A stretch of 64,000 nt of DNA from Prostheceraeus crozeri (taxonomy: Eukaryota > Platyhelminthes > Polycladida > Euryleptidae): assembly GCA_907163375.1 (NCBI GenBank), contig CAJQUW010008653.1, positions 62,001 to 126,000 of the forward strand, written 5' to 3'. A program made the translations under genes and the position numbers. Under the pieces are notes generated by a model, which saw only the letters and a list, made by a program, of their open reading frames with translations, was not told the origin of the DNA and did not search any database. Positions 1 to 9,200 of the stretch are shown in pieces (the first letter of the stretch is position 1; every line of letters starts with the position of its first letter).

Positions 1-585
1 TACCTTCAATAGATATTTCGGCTTTCTGTATTCCTTGTGAATTTCAGACGCATAGCGGCTTGGGTCATTCGACATTTCGGACGCGTAGGTTCGAGCGTTG
101 CTCTCAGACAGCTTTGCTGCCGTTTCATCTATCCCCTGCCCAAAAAGCATTTTTGCTTGTAAAGCTTTCTTAACAAACATTCTTTCAATTTTTTCTCTAA
201 ATGTAGGATTTTGAATACTATCTAATTCTTGTATCATTTTCTTATCTGCTTCATGACGAGAACTTAGGTCATGATTACGATAAGCTAAATCATGTTTATA
301 AGCGGCGGCGTCTACTCTATTTATTGGTTTACTATTTTCTCTAGGCGTGTCATCATCGTTTAATCTTAAATCTAATCTTGTGCCGGGGCCAGTAAAATTA
401 TGCCCAGGTAAATGTTTCTCCTTCGAATATTTACTCCAAATAAAGCCAGGAAAGTTTTCTAATGCTTTTTGTATATCACCACCGAAGTGGTGTGGAACTT
501 TGTTCTTGTCACCTTTGTTCTTGTCACCTTTTAAGAGATAATCCATTAGATCTAGATTTGAAATCCTTAAGTTATTCAAATTCAT
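1..585 (-). CDS. Phospholipase A2-like virion protein (parvovirus VP1u type), partial
   Basis: An open frame of 195 codons starts at the ATG at 585 and runs off the left window edge. Residues around 60-75 read LPGHNFTGPGTRLD, the calcium-loop type motif, followed by DAAAYKHDLAY with the His-Asp pair of the secreted PLA2 catalytic helix. This pairing is the signature of the PLA2 domain in parvovirus VP1, where it helps breach the endosomal membrane. The same domain is known in invertebrate virus-like elements. The gene leads the leftward virion block, 17 bp beyond the pX-like gene. The short N-terminal repeat GDKNKGDKNK is low complexity. Family assignment is fairly sure; activity is inferred. 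Confidence 0.8.
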   Translation of the reverse strand, partial: MNLNNLRISNLDLMDYLLKGDKNKGDKNKVPHHFGGDIQKALENFPGFIWSKYSKEKHLPGHNFTGPGTRLDLRLNDDDTPRENSKPINRVDAAAYKHDLAYRNHDLSSRHEADKKMIQELDSIQNPTFREKIERMFVKKALQAKMLFGQGIDETAAKLSESNARTYASEMSNDPSRYASEIHKEYRKPKYLLKV

Positions 586-601
586 TTTTAAAGATTAAAT
601 C

Positions 602-1075
602 TTATCGCACCATACTAGGATTTAGATATATGCCAGATCCGTCTTTTGTTTCTTTTATTTGAATCAAATCATCAATATTGTGTAGGACATTTTTAAGAAC
701 TCGTTTCCCTTCATCAACTAAATTTAATTTGCTAATGAAATTATCTACTATTCCCTCACCTCTAGCAGCTTTCTCTAACTCTCTATTATGACGTTTTTGC
801 TCTTCTAATGCTGCCTTCTCTGCTTTATTTTTATTTACTGCCTGGACAATACCAGCTGTCCCACCTGCAACACTTCCTGCTGCTGCTATACCGCCTATGA
901 TTAGCGGAATTAATGGGAGAATTCCACCATTCTTTTCTTCTTGTAATTTGATATTCTCTATCATTGGTTTACTTATGTAATACTTCTTTTTGTTAATCGT
1001 AATAGTTTTAGGGGTATTTTTGTCAATGATGTTACGTAGTTTTAATTCAACCGTTTTATTATTCACTTGCGCCAT
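602..1075 (-). CDS. pX-like hydrophobic virion protein
   Basis: This is a 157-residue protein with a charged N-terminus, a Gly/Ala-rich hydrophobic stretch at about 49-80 (GGILPLIPLIIGG, then GGTAGIVQAVN), a Lys/Glu-rich helix, and a C-terminus ending in a GSGIYLNPS-type motif. The arrangement matches the adenovirus pX/mu-like proteins reported in Polinton and adintovirus-like elements, which associate with the packaged genome or membrane. It lies between the capsid candidate and the PLA2 gene, as expected for a virion component. The ATG is preceded by an A-rich run. Assignment rests on recalled motif similarity, not on a search. Confidence 0.65.
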   Translation of the reverse strand: MAQVNNKTVELKLRNIIDKNTPKTITINKKKYYISKPMIENIKLQEEKNGGILPLIPLIIGGIAAAGSVAGGTAGIVQAVNKNKAEKAALEEQKRHNRELEKAARGEGIVDNFISKLNLVDEGKRVLKNVLHNIDDLIQIKETKDGSGIYLNPSMVR

Positions 1076-1118
1076 TTTTTAATAAAAAATTTATAGTCTT
1101 TGGTTTTACTAACCGATC

Positions 1119-1157
1119 GGAGCGAAGCTCCTCTGGCTTTAGCCTATCGACGAAGTC
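1119..1157. terminator. Cluster of three mini-hairpins downstream of the capsid gene
   Basis: Three short perfect inverted repeats follow in 39 bases: GGAGCGAAGCTCC (loop GAA), GGCTTTAGCC and GACGAAGTC (loop GAA). The d(GCGAAGC) core is known to be an exceptionally stable DNA mini-hairpin. The cluster lies just past the stop of the capsid gene. Similar hairpins recur at other gene ends in the element, so a 3'-end role is inferred. Confidence 0.4.
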
Positions 1158-1167
1158 TTGGGTTTTT

Positions 1168-2502
1168 CTAACCAATCCTAACCATCTTTCCATTAATAAT
1201 TTCAATAGAATATTCGGTGTCTTCTAGCAATAAACCATAAGCCATCAATGATGTTGTGGAATTTGCCTTTTCAATATTAATTGTCACATCACAACCGGTC
1301 TTGATAATATCTTCAGATTGTGCACTTAAATCAAAACAGAAAACAGGATATAAATTCTTCCAATCTACAGGATTTAATTGTGCTTCTACTCCAAATTCTC
1401 GGCACAAATTTCTATAAGCGTCATATCCTTCCATGAATTGATTATTTGCGTTATCAAATCTCAATGGATCAATAGGATAACGTGTTTGATTTAATGAAAT
1501 TTGTAAACTTCGAATTGAATTAATATGGAAAAGATTATTGTTCTTATCAAAACTAGGCGTTTCATTCTTTTGAAAAGTGAGCAAAAAATATCTTGGTGTA
1601 TTTGATGTCCTTGTGAAATGCCAGTTAAATCTTTGTTCGGTAAACGTGACAGAGCTTGCAGTACGCTTCATAAAACTTACTGGAATTGGTTTATTAGTAT
1701 CTAATCGTTTCGTAATAGTTAATTCAACCTCTAAACTAGGAGTAATGTGCTTAATCCACCATTCAAGTCTATCAATTTTTAGGTATGCTTTCTTCCCAGC
1801 CTTTCCATAAAATATTGATTCATTATTTACAGTGCGATGAACTATGAGTTTGAATTTCAAGTGATATGATATTTTAGTGTAATCTAAATACCCGAATAAT
1901 GGAGACAATGACCAATTAACAGTTTGTTTACTTTTATTATTAAAATTGCGTCTTTTCTGGTATGAGCTATTTTGTGTACTGTTTAACTGTTTCACTATGT
2001 TTTCTACATCTTTCGCAATTCCTGCTGTATCTATTCCAGTGTGAGTTAAATCATCTTTAAGTATGCCGGTATGGTTATCAGGTAACCATCCTTCGATTTC
2101 ATGCATTTTAGTATTTTCACCTATTGTTACAAATCGAAGCATTGAATCAATAATGCCAGGTGAATCACTTATGGTTTCTATATTTTGTGTTGCAACATCT
2201 AAACGCATTTGTGTGAATAATCTTGGGAAGAAATTGTTTTCTAATGTAATATTATCCGTAGCAGGTAATGGTGTTGTAAAATCAGCATCAGAATATAGAG
2301 AATATTCACAGTGTAAAAATGAATCGGGTAAATATAAATAACTTTGTTGATTGTCAACTTCAAAAATTAAATCACCTCCAGTATTTACTCTACTGGAAGA
2401 ACCGGGGTTCATAGCAATTCTTATATAGTCATTCTTTTTTTGATTGTAAGTAATGAACGGGGGATCGTCTAATCTAAATTTGCTTTCGATAAAAGTTGAC
2501 AT
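1168..2502 (-). CDS. Candidate major capsid protein (hexon-like)
   Basis: A 444-residue protein with no signal peptide or membrane segment. It is rich in beta-prone segments: an N-terminal part with NPGSSSRVNTGGDLIFEV and YLYLPDSFLHCEYSLY, a central spacer, then a second half with RLEWWIKHITPS and a C-terminus containing FCFDLSAQ. Length and two-part layout suit a double jelly-roll capsid protein. The protein belongs to a family I recall as multicopy in cnidarian and arthropod genomes beside viral DNA polymerase genes. Neighbours are pX-like and amphipathic virion proteins. It is the best capsid candidate in the visible part, but the fold is inferred and not seen. Confidence 0.6.
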   Translation of the reverse strand: MSTFIESKFRLDDPPFITYNQKKNDYIRIAMNPGSSSRVNTGGDLIFEVDNQQSYLYLPDSFLHCEYSLYSDADFTTPLPATDNITLENNFFPRLFTQMRLDVATQNIETISDSPGIIDSMLRFVTIGENTKMHEIEGWLPDNHTGILKDDLTHTGIDTAGIAKDVENIVKQLNSTQNSSYQKRRNFNNKSKQTVNWSLSPLFGYLDYTKISYHLKFKLIVHRTVNNESIFYGKAGKKAYLKIDRLEWWIKHITPSLEVELTITKRLDTNKPIPVSFMKRTASSVTFTEQRFNWHFTRTSNTPRYFLLTFQKNETPSFDKNNNLFHINSIRSLQISLNQTRYPIDPLRFDNANNQFMEGYDAYRNLCREFGVEAQLNPVDWKNLYPVFCFDLSAQSEDIIKTGCDVTINIEKANSTTSLMAYGLLLEDTEYSIEIINGKMVRIG

Positions 2503-2538
2503 TATATTTTTTTATTAGAAAAAATCAGTTTGATACTC

Positions 2539-2562
2539 GGCTAAAGCCTCTGAACAAGGTTC
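2539..2562. terminator. Paired mini-hairpins between two virion genes
   Basis: GGCTAAAGCC and GAACAAGGTTC lie between the 3' end of the 156-residue gene and the start of the capsid gene. They resemble the hairpins at 1119-1157 in size and loop type. A termination or processing role is inferred from position only. Confidence 0.3.
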
Positions 2563-2577
2563 TACTAGAATTTGCTA

Positions 2578-3048
2578 CTAGAATTTTGCTAGACCATTTC
2601 CCCTCATTTCTTCAATTGTTTTTTCATCATGTTTACTTTCCATCTTCGCTAATTTAGCAATTTTGTTTTTTGTTTCCTCTGAGAGCTTTTTGTCTTTTTG
2701 CATTTCTTTTGCATCATTCCTAAGTTTGCGAATAGCTTCTAGTTGCTTTAATTCGTTTTGTGACTTAACAGCATTCGATATTGCACTAGCTGTACTACCT
2801 ATAGCAGCTGCTCCTTTAGCAGCAGATGTAATCAAATCTTTATTATTTTTAATCAAGTTAACGATACTTCCGATACCAGAAAAGATGCCAGCTCCTTCTG
2901 TTTGGACGGCACCTGCAGTGCCTAGGAACTTTTGTGTTCCAACAGTTTCTATACTATCATAATGGTACACAGGTTTCAGAGATGGTTCATGAGCAATTTT
3001 ATTATTTGAAGCAAAATGCTTAAGATTGTGTTTATAAATTATAGGCAT
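2578..3048 (-). CDS. Small virion protein with glycine/alanine amphipathic segment
   Basis: A 156-residue protein. The N-terminal third is polar. Residues about 52-95 form a Gly/Ala/Ile-rich stretch (GAGIFSGIGSIVNLIKNN, then SAAKGAAAIGSTASAISN) able to form amphipathic or membrane-active helices. A Lys/Glu-rich coiled-coil-like tail follows and ends NGLAKF. The layout recalls adenovirus protein VI-type membrane-lytic minor capsid proteins, but I see no diagnostic motif. It sits between the fibre-like gene and the capsid candidate in the same strand block and has an A-rich leader at its ATG. Function is inferred from composition and context. Confidence 0.5.
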   Translation of the reverse strand: MPIIYKHNLKHFASNNKIAHEPSLKPVYHYDSIETVGTQKFLGTAGAVQTEGAGIFSGIGSIVNLIKNNKDLITSAAKGAAAIGSTASAISNAVKSQNELKQLEAIRKLRNDAKEMQKDKKLSEETKNKIAKLAKMESKHDEKTIEEMRGNGLAKF

Positions 3049-3092
3049 TTTTTAAGCTTAAATTTGACTTTGGACCGATCGGCTAAATTCTA

Positions 3093-3908
3093 TTAAGATT
3101 TACGTTTGTGTATGGACAACAACTTCGCGGTAACTTTATTAATTGCCTGTTGCACTTTATCTATTGCGTCAAGTAGCGTGTGATGTACTTTAATTTCTTT
3201 TTCATTTACTTCTATTTTTTTCTCACTTTTCTTTACTTCTGTTTTAAGAGCGGCCAATTGAACTTTAATAGCATTCAACTGTTCCTTATTTCCTTTATCT
3301 AAATTCGTTTTAAGGGTCTTCAATTCACTAACCTTTTGTTTAAGTGCTTTAACTTCATTTATCATTCTGTTCATTTGCTTTACTTGTTGTGTGATACGGC
3401 TACTTAATTCATCAACACTTTTTTGGAATGTGGATTGCAGCTGTTGTAAGTGTTGTAATAATTTTCGATTCTTTTCGCTTACTTTTTCTAACTCTTCTTT
3501 CAGTTGTATATTTTGTTTTGTATTCTTTGCAATGGCAGACTTTAAATTTAGTGATAACAGGATCACAAGTTTTGAATGTTCTGTTATTTTTTTATGAAGT
3601 TTTACTATATCTGCTTCTATATTTCCATGTTTGCTACTTAGGTCTGTTAGCTTTTCTTGCAGTCTTTCATCATTCTGCTTTAGAAGCTTGGTTTCTTTCG
3701 TTAGTGGAGACAGCAGTGACACAATTCTATCGAACTGTTTATCAACATATTCTTTATTTGCTAACTCAGTACTTTGTTGTGGAAGAATAGAAAGATGTAA
3801 CGGACCTGTTAAAATGTCTCCAGTTTTCATGATATAGTTGTCTAGTTCTATTTCTGATTCTTGTTTATTCGGTGTGTAAGCACACCCGCCAACATTTGTT
3901 AACATCAT
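3093..3908 (-). CDS. Fibre-like coiled-coil protein with phage-tail-fibre-type N-terminal motif
   Basis: A 271-residue protein. Residues 27-58 contain MKTGDILTGPLHL followed by ELANKEYVDKQ. This closely resembles the repeat of caudovirus tail fibres and other trimeric fibres, in which a TMTGPL element is followed by AATKxYVD. The rest, about 60-265, is almost uninterrupted heptad-rich coiled coil. A trimeric stalk or attachment fibre is therefore the likeliest role. It is the first gene of the leftward virion block, 79 bp from the divergent rightward gene. The motif is visible; the fibre role is inferred. Confidence 0.55.
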   Translation of the reverse strand: MMLTNVGGCAYTPNKQESEIELDNYIMKTGDILTGPLHLSILPQQSTELANKEYVDKQFDRIVSLLSPLTKETKLLKQNDERLQEKLTDLSSKHGNIEADIVKLHKKITEHSKLVILLSLNLKSAIAKNTKQNIQLKEELEKVSEKNRKLLQHLQQLQSTFQKSVDELSSRITQQVKQMNRMINEVKALKQKVSELKTLKTNLDKGNKEQLNAIKVQLAALKTEVKKSEKKIEVNEKEIKVHHTLLDAIDKVQQAINKVTAKLLSIHKRKS

Positions 3909-3987
3909 TTTTTTTCTAGATTATTTTTTTCTGCTAAAAATATGTTAACCAACAATTCATCATTAAATAGACATATGAGAACATGTA
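3909..3987. promoter_or_regulatory. Divergent intergenic region between virion and replication blocks
   Basis: This is the only point where leftward and rightward gene blocks start back to back on the left side of the element. It is short and AT-rich, with T-runs that give the fibre gene its A-rich leader on the minus strand. A bidirectional promoter is inferred from gene orientation alone; no known promoter motif is seen. Confidence 0.3.
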
Positions 3988-4314
3988 GTGATTGTGGAAA
4001 AAAGTGTAACATCTAAGAACTTTACGCGTCACCAAAAAACATGTCAATCACCACCACAACCAAAAGTAAAAGATAGACAATGTTCGAATTGTAATAAGTT
4101 TTTTACTAGTCAAGGTTTCTTTAATCATTCTAATTCATGTGCTATTAGTACACGAAAATGCACTAATTGTCAAATAGTTAAGCCCAAAACAGAATTTTAT
4201 GATAGTAAATACCGGTGTAAAGAATGTTTAAAAACACAAGTGAGATGTAACAAGTGTAATAAAGTTCTGTTGGAGAGAAACTTCTCACGACATGCAGCAA
4301 TTTGCATGATTTAA
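3988..4314 (+). CDS. Small cysteine-rich zinc-binding protein
   Basis: About 100 residues with several CxxC pairs: CSNCNKFF with a downstream H/C pair, CTNCQ, CKEC and CNKCNK followed by HAAIC. Spacing suggests one C2H2/C2HC-like finger, a central zinc ribbon of the kind that also has a short KPKTEFYDSKYRCKEC stretch, and a final C2HC finger. Such proteins bind nucleic acids and may act as regulators in viral elements. It is the first gene of the rightward block and precedes a large palindrome. The exact start is uncertain. Confidence 0.5.
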   Translation: MIVEKSVTSKNFTRHQKTCQSPPQPKVKDRQCSNCNKFFTSQGFFNHSNSCAISTRKCTNCQIVKPKTEFYDSKYRCKECLKTQVRCNKCNKVLLERNFSRHAAICMI

Positions 4315-4332
4315 TTAATTTTTTATCCATAG

Positions 4333-4500
4333 TAGTCCGACACTCACTTGAGCTTCCGTAATAGTCCGGTGCTCTCTTGAGTGTTTTTCCGTCTTTTGGG
4401 CCCCGGACTCAATAGTCCGTAGTAGTCCGGAAGTCCTACAGAGGTCAAACACTCAAGTGAGCACCGGACTATTACAGTTGCTCAAGAGAGTGTCGGACTA
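4333..4500. repeat. 168-bp near-perfect palindrome built of AGTCCG units
   Basis: The outer arms 4333-4353 and 4480-4500 pair with one mismatch in 21. The inner arms 4358-4384 and 4449-4475 pair with one mismatch in 27. The loop at 4385-4448 carries further AGTCCG/CGGACT copies. It lies between two rightward genes with no reading frame of its own. A replication origin, protein-binding array or processing hairpin is possible; none is proven. Confidence 0.8.
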
Positions 4501-4545
4501 GTTGAGAGAGTTTGAAACATTTTTCGTATAAAAAAAAGTAAAAAA

Positions 4546-5748
4546 ATGAATATAGAAAAATCGTATTCCAAAATTCCCACGATCATCAATCCACGCAATC
4601 AATATAATGAAGCGCAATCTTTATTTTCAGAAAATTCAGATCTCGGTCGTTTCTTTGGGTTTCTAAAATTTCATTGTGTGAAAATTATTATTATATGTGT
4701 TCTTATTTATCTTATTTATTGTTTTATAAATTGGTTAGGGTTCTTACAAACAGCAGAACAAACGAAGGTTGCTTTTTATAAAGAACAAACAAAAACCTTT
4801 AAAGGCTGGAGACCAGTTACTCGTGACGTAGAGAAACCTAAAGGGCGTGTTACACAAGAGAGCTTACATTTTATAATATATGGCAAAACAGCGAGTGGAA
4901 AGACTACGTTTCTTAGAAAGTATATAAATGATCATTATCCTAATGAAACTAATGTACATGTGTTTTGTCTACAGGAAGATGAATGGCAAGGATATTCAAA
5001 TGTTTATAACGAAAAAGATTTATGTATGTTAGAAGATATGAGTACTTTTGCTGGGACATACACGCAAAAGTCTTTACTAGTGTTAGATGATGTAGCTAGT
5101 TTAGTGAAGCAAAAGAACATATCAGAAATATTTACAAAAGGTCGTCACCATCATATACAAATTGTAGTATTAGCTCATAAAGCCTGTGACGTGGATAATA
5201 AGATTAGAGAAAATGTGGAAACCTTTTATACAACTACGCAAAATAATGCAGTATTCTTTGAGGATATCAAGAAAAATTATAAACTAACTTTACCCTTAGC
5301 TAAATATGTACATGTTAAGTACGGTATAATACGGGTTGATACTATTTTGAATCAAATGCAAGTGTATGATAGCGATCTAAATATACTATTGGATACTGAG
5401 CATGATTTTTATAGTAATGCAACAGATTTTGACATTAGTCTCTACGCAAGTGCTAAGAACTTGTCGCCGCATAATATAGAAGAAATAACAATTTTTCTAG
5501 AAAACGAATCACTTGAACCACTAACAATCATACCCGAAACATTTTATTTCTATTTCGATCATTATCTGAATAATGTGTTAAAAATTAAAACCCCTGAACG
5601 ATTAGAGAATAGAGATACACTAGATGTTATTAGAACAGGCATTAATGATTTCCGTGATGTATTGAAAAATGTGAAACCTTTAGTTGATGAGACAAAGAAT
5701 ACATTGAGTGACATAAAACCAATATTAAATGAGTTAAATAATATGTAA
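4546..5748 (+). CDS. Membrane-anchored P-loop ATPase
   Basis: A 400-residue protein. A strongly hydrophobic segment at about 47-66 (VKIIIICVLIYLIYCFINW) predicts one membrane anchor. The P-loop GKTASGKTT follows at about 112-121 and a Walker B-type SLLVLDDVAS at about 178-187. A FTKGRHHHIQIVVLAH stretch resembles the arginine-finger/sensor region of viral packaging ATPases. The C-terminal 60 residues are helical. It differs from the element's second ATPase (10276-11052) by the anchor and the longer C-terminus. Its role could be DNA packaging, DNA transfer or membrane-linked assembly; the family within the FtsK-HerA/A32 group is not certain. Confidence 0.65.
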   Translation: MNIEKSYSKIPTIINPRNQYNEAQSLFSENSDLGRFFGFLKFHCVKIIIICVLIYLIYCFINWLGFLQTAEQTKVAFYKEQTKTFKGWRPVTRDVEKPKGRVTQESLHFIIYGKTASGKTTFLRKYINDHYPNETNVHVFCLQEDEWQGYSNVYNEKDLCMLEDMSTFAGTYTQKSLLVLDDVASLVKQKNISEIFTKGRHHHIQIVVLAHKACDVDNKIRENVETFYTTTQNNAVFFEDIKKNYKLTLPLAKYVHVKYGIIRVDTILNQMQVYDSDLNILLDTEHDFYSNATDFDISLYASAKNLSPHNIEEITIFLENESLEPLTIIPETFYFYFDHYLNNVLKIKTPERLENRDTLDVIRTGINDFRDVLKNVKPLVDETKNTLSDIKPILNELNNM

Positions 5749-5767
5749 TTTTTTTTAAAAAAAAAAT

Positions 5768-6130
5768 ATGCCTAAACATAATGACTATAGTCAGTATATC
5801 ATCAAACACATACCAGTGTTAACAGATTATCATCATCCTATAAATCCTATAAATTCCAAGAAAGAAGTTAAATTTCATTATCATCATAAATACATAGAGT
5901 TCGTTAAGGACTACAAAATAAAACACGGTTTAAAACCACATATGAAAAATGGATACTTACCACCGTGTCTACGAAGTTTCAGAGTATTCTTAGCGTATAA
6001 TAATTTATGGTGGTTGGTTAAGAAAGAACATTTAACAGCTTACGATCTAGAGACATTAAATGAATTAAATATTCCTGTGTATAACAAACAAAGACAACGC
6101 TTTGCGCCTCAGCATCGAAGATGCAGTTGA
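5768..6130 (+). CDS. Small basic protein of unknown function
   Basis: A 120-residue protein rich in His, Lys and Tyr (for example KEVKFHYHHKYIEFVKDYKIKHG), with a C-terminal half containing LRSFRVFLAYNNLWWLVKKEHLTAYDLETLNEL. No recognised domain, signal peptide or membrane segment. It lies 19 bp after the membrane ATPase and 80 bp before the polymerase, probably in the same transcription unit or under its own A-rich leader. Its last codons overlap the mini-hairpin at 6112-6124. The frame is uninterrupted and tightly packed, which supports a real gene. Confidence 0.5.
   Translation: MPKHNDYSQYIIKHIPVLTDYHHPINPINSKKEVKFHYHHKYIEFVKDYKIKHGLKPHMKNGYLPPCLRSFRVFLAYNNLWWLVKKEHLTAYDLETLNELNIPVYNKQRQRFAPQHRRCS
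6112..6124. terminator. Mini-hairpin at gene end (GCATCGAAGATGC)
   Basis: A perfect five-pair stem with GAA loop lies at the 3' end of the small gene ending at 6130. It has the same C-GAA-G core as the hairpins at 1119 and 10220. Role inferred from its repeated position at gene ends. Confidence 0.35.
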
Positions 6131-6210
6131 TGAAATCGAGGTTTTTGTGTAAAACATAAATTTTTTTTATAAAAAAGTAAAACATAAATTTTTATTTAAA
6201 AAAAGGTAAA

Positions 6211-9200
6211 ATGGAAGAAGGTAACCTATATTGTACCCTGTGCAACAAACAGTTACAGACGCCTAGAGGTTATAAATCTCATTTAAATAGTCGTATGCAT
6301 TTACAGAATGTAGAACGACATGATACAAGTAATATAACGAGAATGAATGAATATATAAACTATCTAAAAACATTACCTACTGATATAGAAGTCAAAAGAG
6401 TATTTGATGATTATTCGTATTCAGAATATAAAAAAGTTTTTAGTGTAATAGATGAACCGGAAGTAGATGTAAGGTTTTTATTTAATGATGAACATGATGT
6501 GTATGATGTGTATGATGAAACTGCAGAAACCGATGAAACCTTTTATGATATTCTATATAACTTTTATAACATATTTAGAAAATCTTTCAAATGTTATATG
6601 AATGTAGAAGTACGATACACAAAGACTGGGCCTGATGGAAATATTGAAGAAATAATACAAGGTCATTTCAGTAAAACACAAGAAATTCATAACGTAGGGG
6701 ATATAGAACCTATATTTGAAATAATGATTAATAAATTAAAAGATGCTATAACTGAAGCTCAATTGCGCGAATCTGGTTGGAAGCTTGTTAAAGTAATATC
6801 CAAGAAATTAGTAATTAATAAATATAAAAATAATACTGGAGGTAGTTACATACCCCTACCTTTCAGTTCACCACAAATAATTAACATTCAAAATGATGAT
6901 CAGTATTGTTTTCTGTGGAGTGTTATAGCACATTTACATCCTGTGCAATATCACAAAGAAAGAATAAGTCATTATAATAAAGAAGAATACTTATATGATT
7001 TTGATCTTTCTGATGGGCTAAATGAATTTCCGTATGATTATAATAAGCTACAAAAGTTTCATAAAAAGAACAAAGATTTAATAGAAGTAAATGTGTTCGA
7101 ACTTAATATAAAATACATTTCTGTTGGGAATATTACTCCCTTATATACTGATAATGTTACAATTAATGACACTGTCTATGCAAACGTAAAAGAATTTTAC
7201 TTAAGTAACAATAGATTATGTGAAACAGAAATACAATATAATGAACGCGGTAATTATATACACCATAATATTATTTATCAAGACGTTGTAATATGTACTG
7301 AAAAATATGAAATTAAAAAGACATTAACGCCCATAATGATTAATCATAATAATTATAAAGGTCGTCCTGTTACTTCTGGAGACCAACAATATCAACAGCA
7401 GTTACAACAACAGTATCAACAGCAGTTACAACATTTAATACAACCGGCACAAGCAAATATACTATATTATCAAGGTCATTACATATTATGTAAAGATATT
7501 TCTATATTTACAAGAACTTCAGAACATACTAATTTCCCCTGTCTCCAATGTATGACGAGCTTTAGAACCAAGCAAGCATTAAATAATCACTTGGTAAATT
7601 GTCAACAAAATGAAGCAGTCAGAAATACGTTTCCAAAAGAAGATTATTTAGAATACAACAAATGGCACTATAAGAACAAAGTACCATTTGTAATATATTG
7701 TGATTTTGAAGCATATAATGTTAAAATTACAGACAAATGTAACAATAATTTATTTGAACAAAAACCATTATGTTGGGGAATGTACATTCATTCAAATTAT
7801 CCCAATTTGTTTCAATCAGAATATTACCAGTACTATGGCGAGGATAGTGCTATAAAGTTTGTTAACACAATAGAAGAATTGCAGGAGCGTTTTTCACAAT
7901 TGCTTAAAACAAATAAACCAATGCTTCCATTAACGTCTGAACAATTAGTACAATTTAATAATGAAAAGAATTGTTATTACTGTGGTAAAGAGTTAGTCAC
8001 TGACAAAGTAAAAGATCATGTTCATCTAAATGGTTTATATAGAGGTGCAGCACATAATTCTTGTAATCTTAATGCAAATAAATTTAGATATAACTTTGTT
8101 CCTTTATATTTCTATAATGGTTCTAAGTATGATTTCCATCTAATAATAAAAGAGTTATTCTCTTCGAAAATATTACAGCAATTAAGAACGAACATACTGT
8201 GTAAAACAGAAGAAGAATACTTCTCAATGCAATTTGGTTGTATTAGAATATTAGATGCATTTAGATTTTTTACTCCTTATTCATTGGAAGCCATGGGTAA
8301 AACATTAAAACCTGAACAATGTAAAGTATTAAATAAGTATAACTTGAGTCCTCTTAAAGGCATATTTCCATATGAATATTTAACTGGAGACATAAACAGG
8401 ATAAATGAAATAATGGAAGAACAACAACTTCCACGACGTAACAAATTTAAAACAACATTGAAACAATCAGAACTATCAGAAGAAGATTATGCAGAAGCAC
8501 AGAAGAATTGGAAAGAGTTAAATTGTAGAACCATGTACGATTACACAATGAAGTATCTTCAGATAGATGTGTTAATACTAGCTGATCTATTTGAAAACTT
8601 TCGTGATATGTGTATCGAATATTATGGAATAGATCCATGTTATTGTTATTCTACACCAGGTTTAACATGGTTAGCAGGACTTAAACATACTGGTGTTCAA
8701 GCCGATGGCTCTAGGACAAAGTCCGTTAAACTTAAACATTATAAAGAAAATACATATGATAAATTATTATTTTTTGAATCTGGAATTAGAGGTGGAGTTT
8801 CATCAGTTTTAGGTAATAGATATGTTAAATGTTATAACAAGAAAGTAAACCCAAAAGAATATGGAATAATGAAACCTTTGTCACTAGAGGAGAAAGAAAA
8901 GATATTAGAAATTTTTCGAACGAAACGGGAAGGAGTAGAACGTGAAAATGCAATTGATGAGTTTATGAGAGAGAACTATTTGTTATATTATGATTTTAAT
9001 AGTTTATATTCTTCTTGTATGATACAAGAATTGCCTACAGGTGAGATGGAGTGGTGTGACAAATTAGTTTATGAACGTACTGTTGAAGATGGATATGGAT
9101 ATGTGTATGAAGTTGACTTAAAGTACCCTGATGAACTAAAAGATACGACAAAGTATTTCCCGTTCTGTCCTGAAAATAAAATACCTAATATGGACGACTT

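Noticed and set aside
1577-3837. Plus-strand open frames opposite the virion genes
   Set aside because: They are antisense shadows of well-supported minus-strand genes, with low-complexity Phe/Leu/Ser composition.
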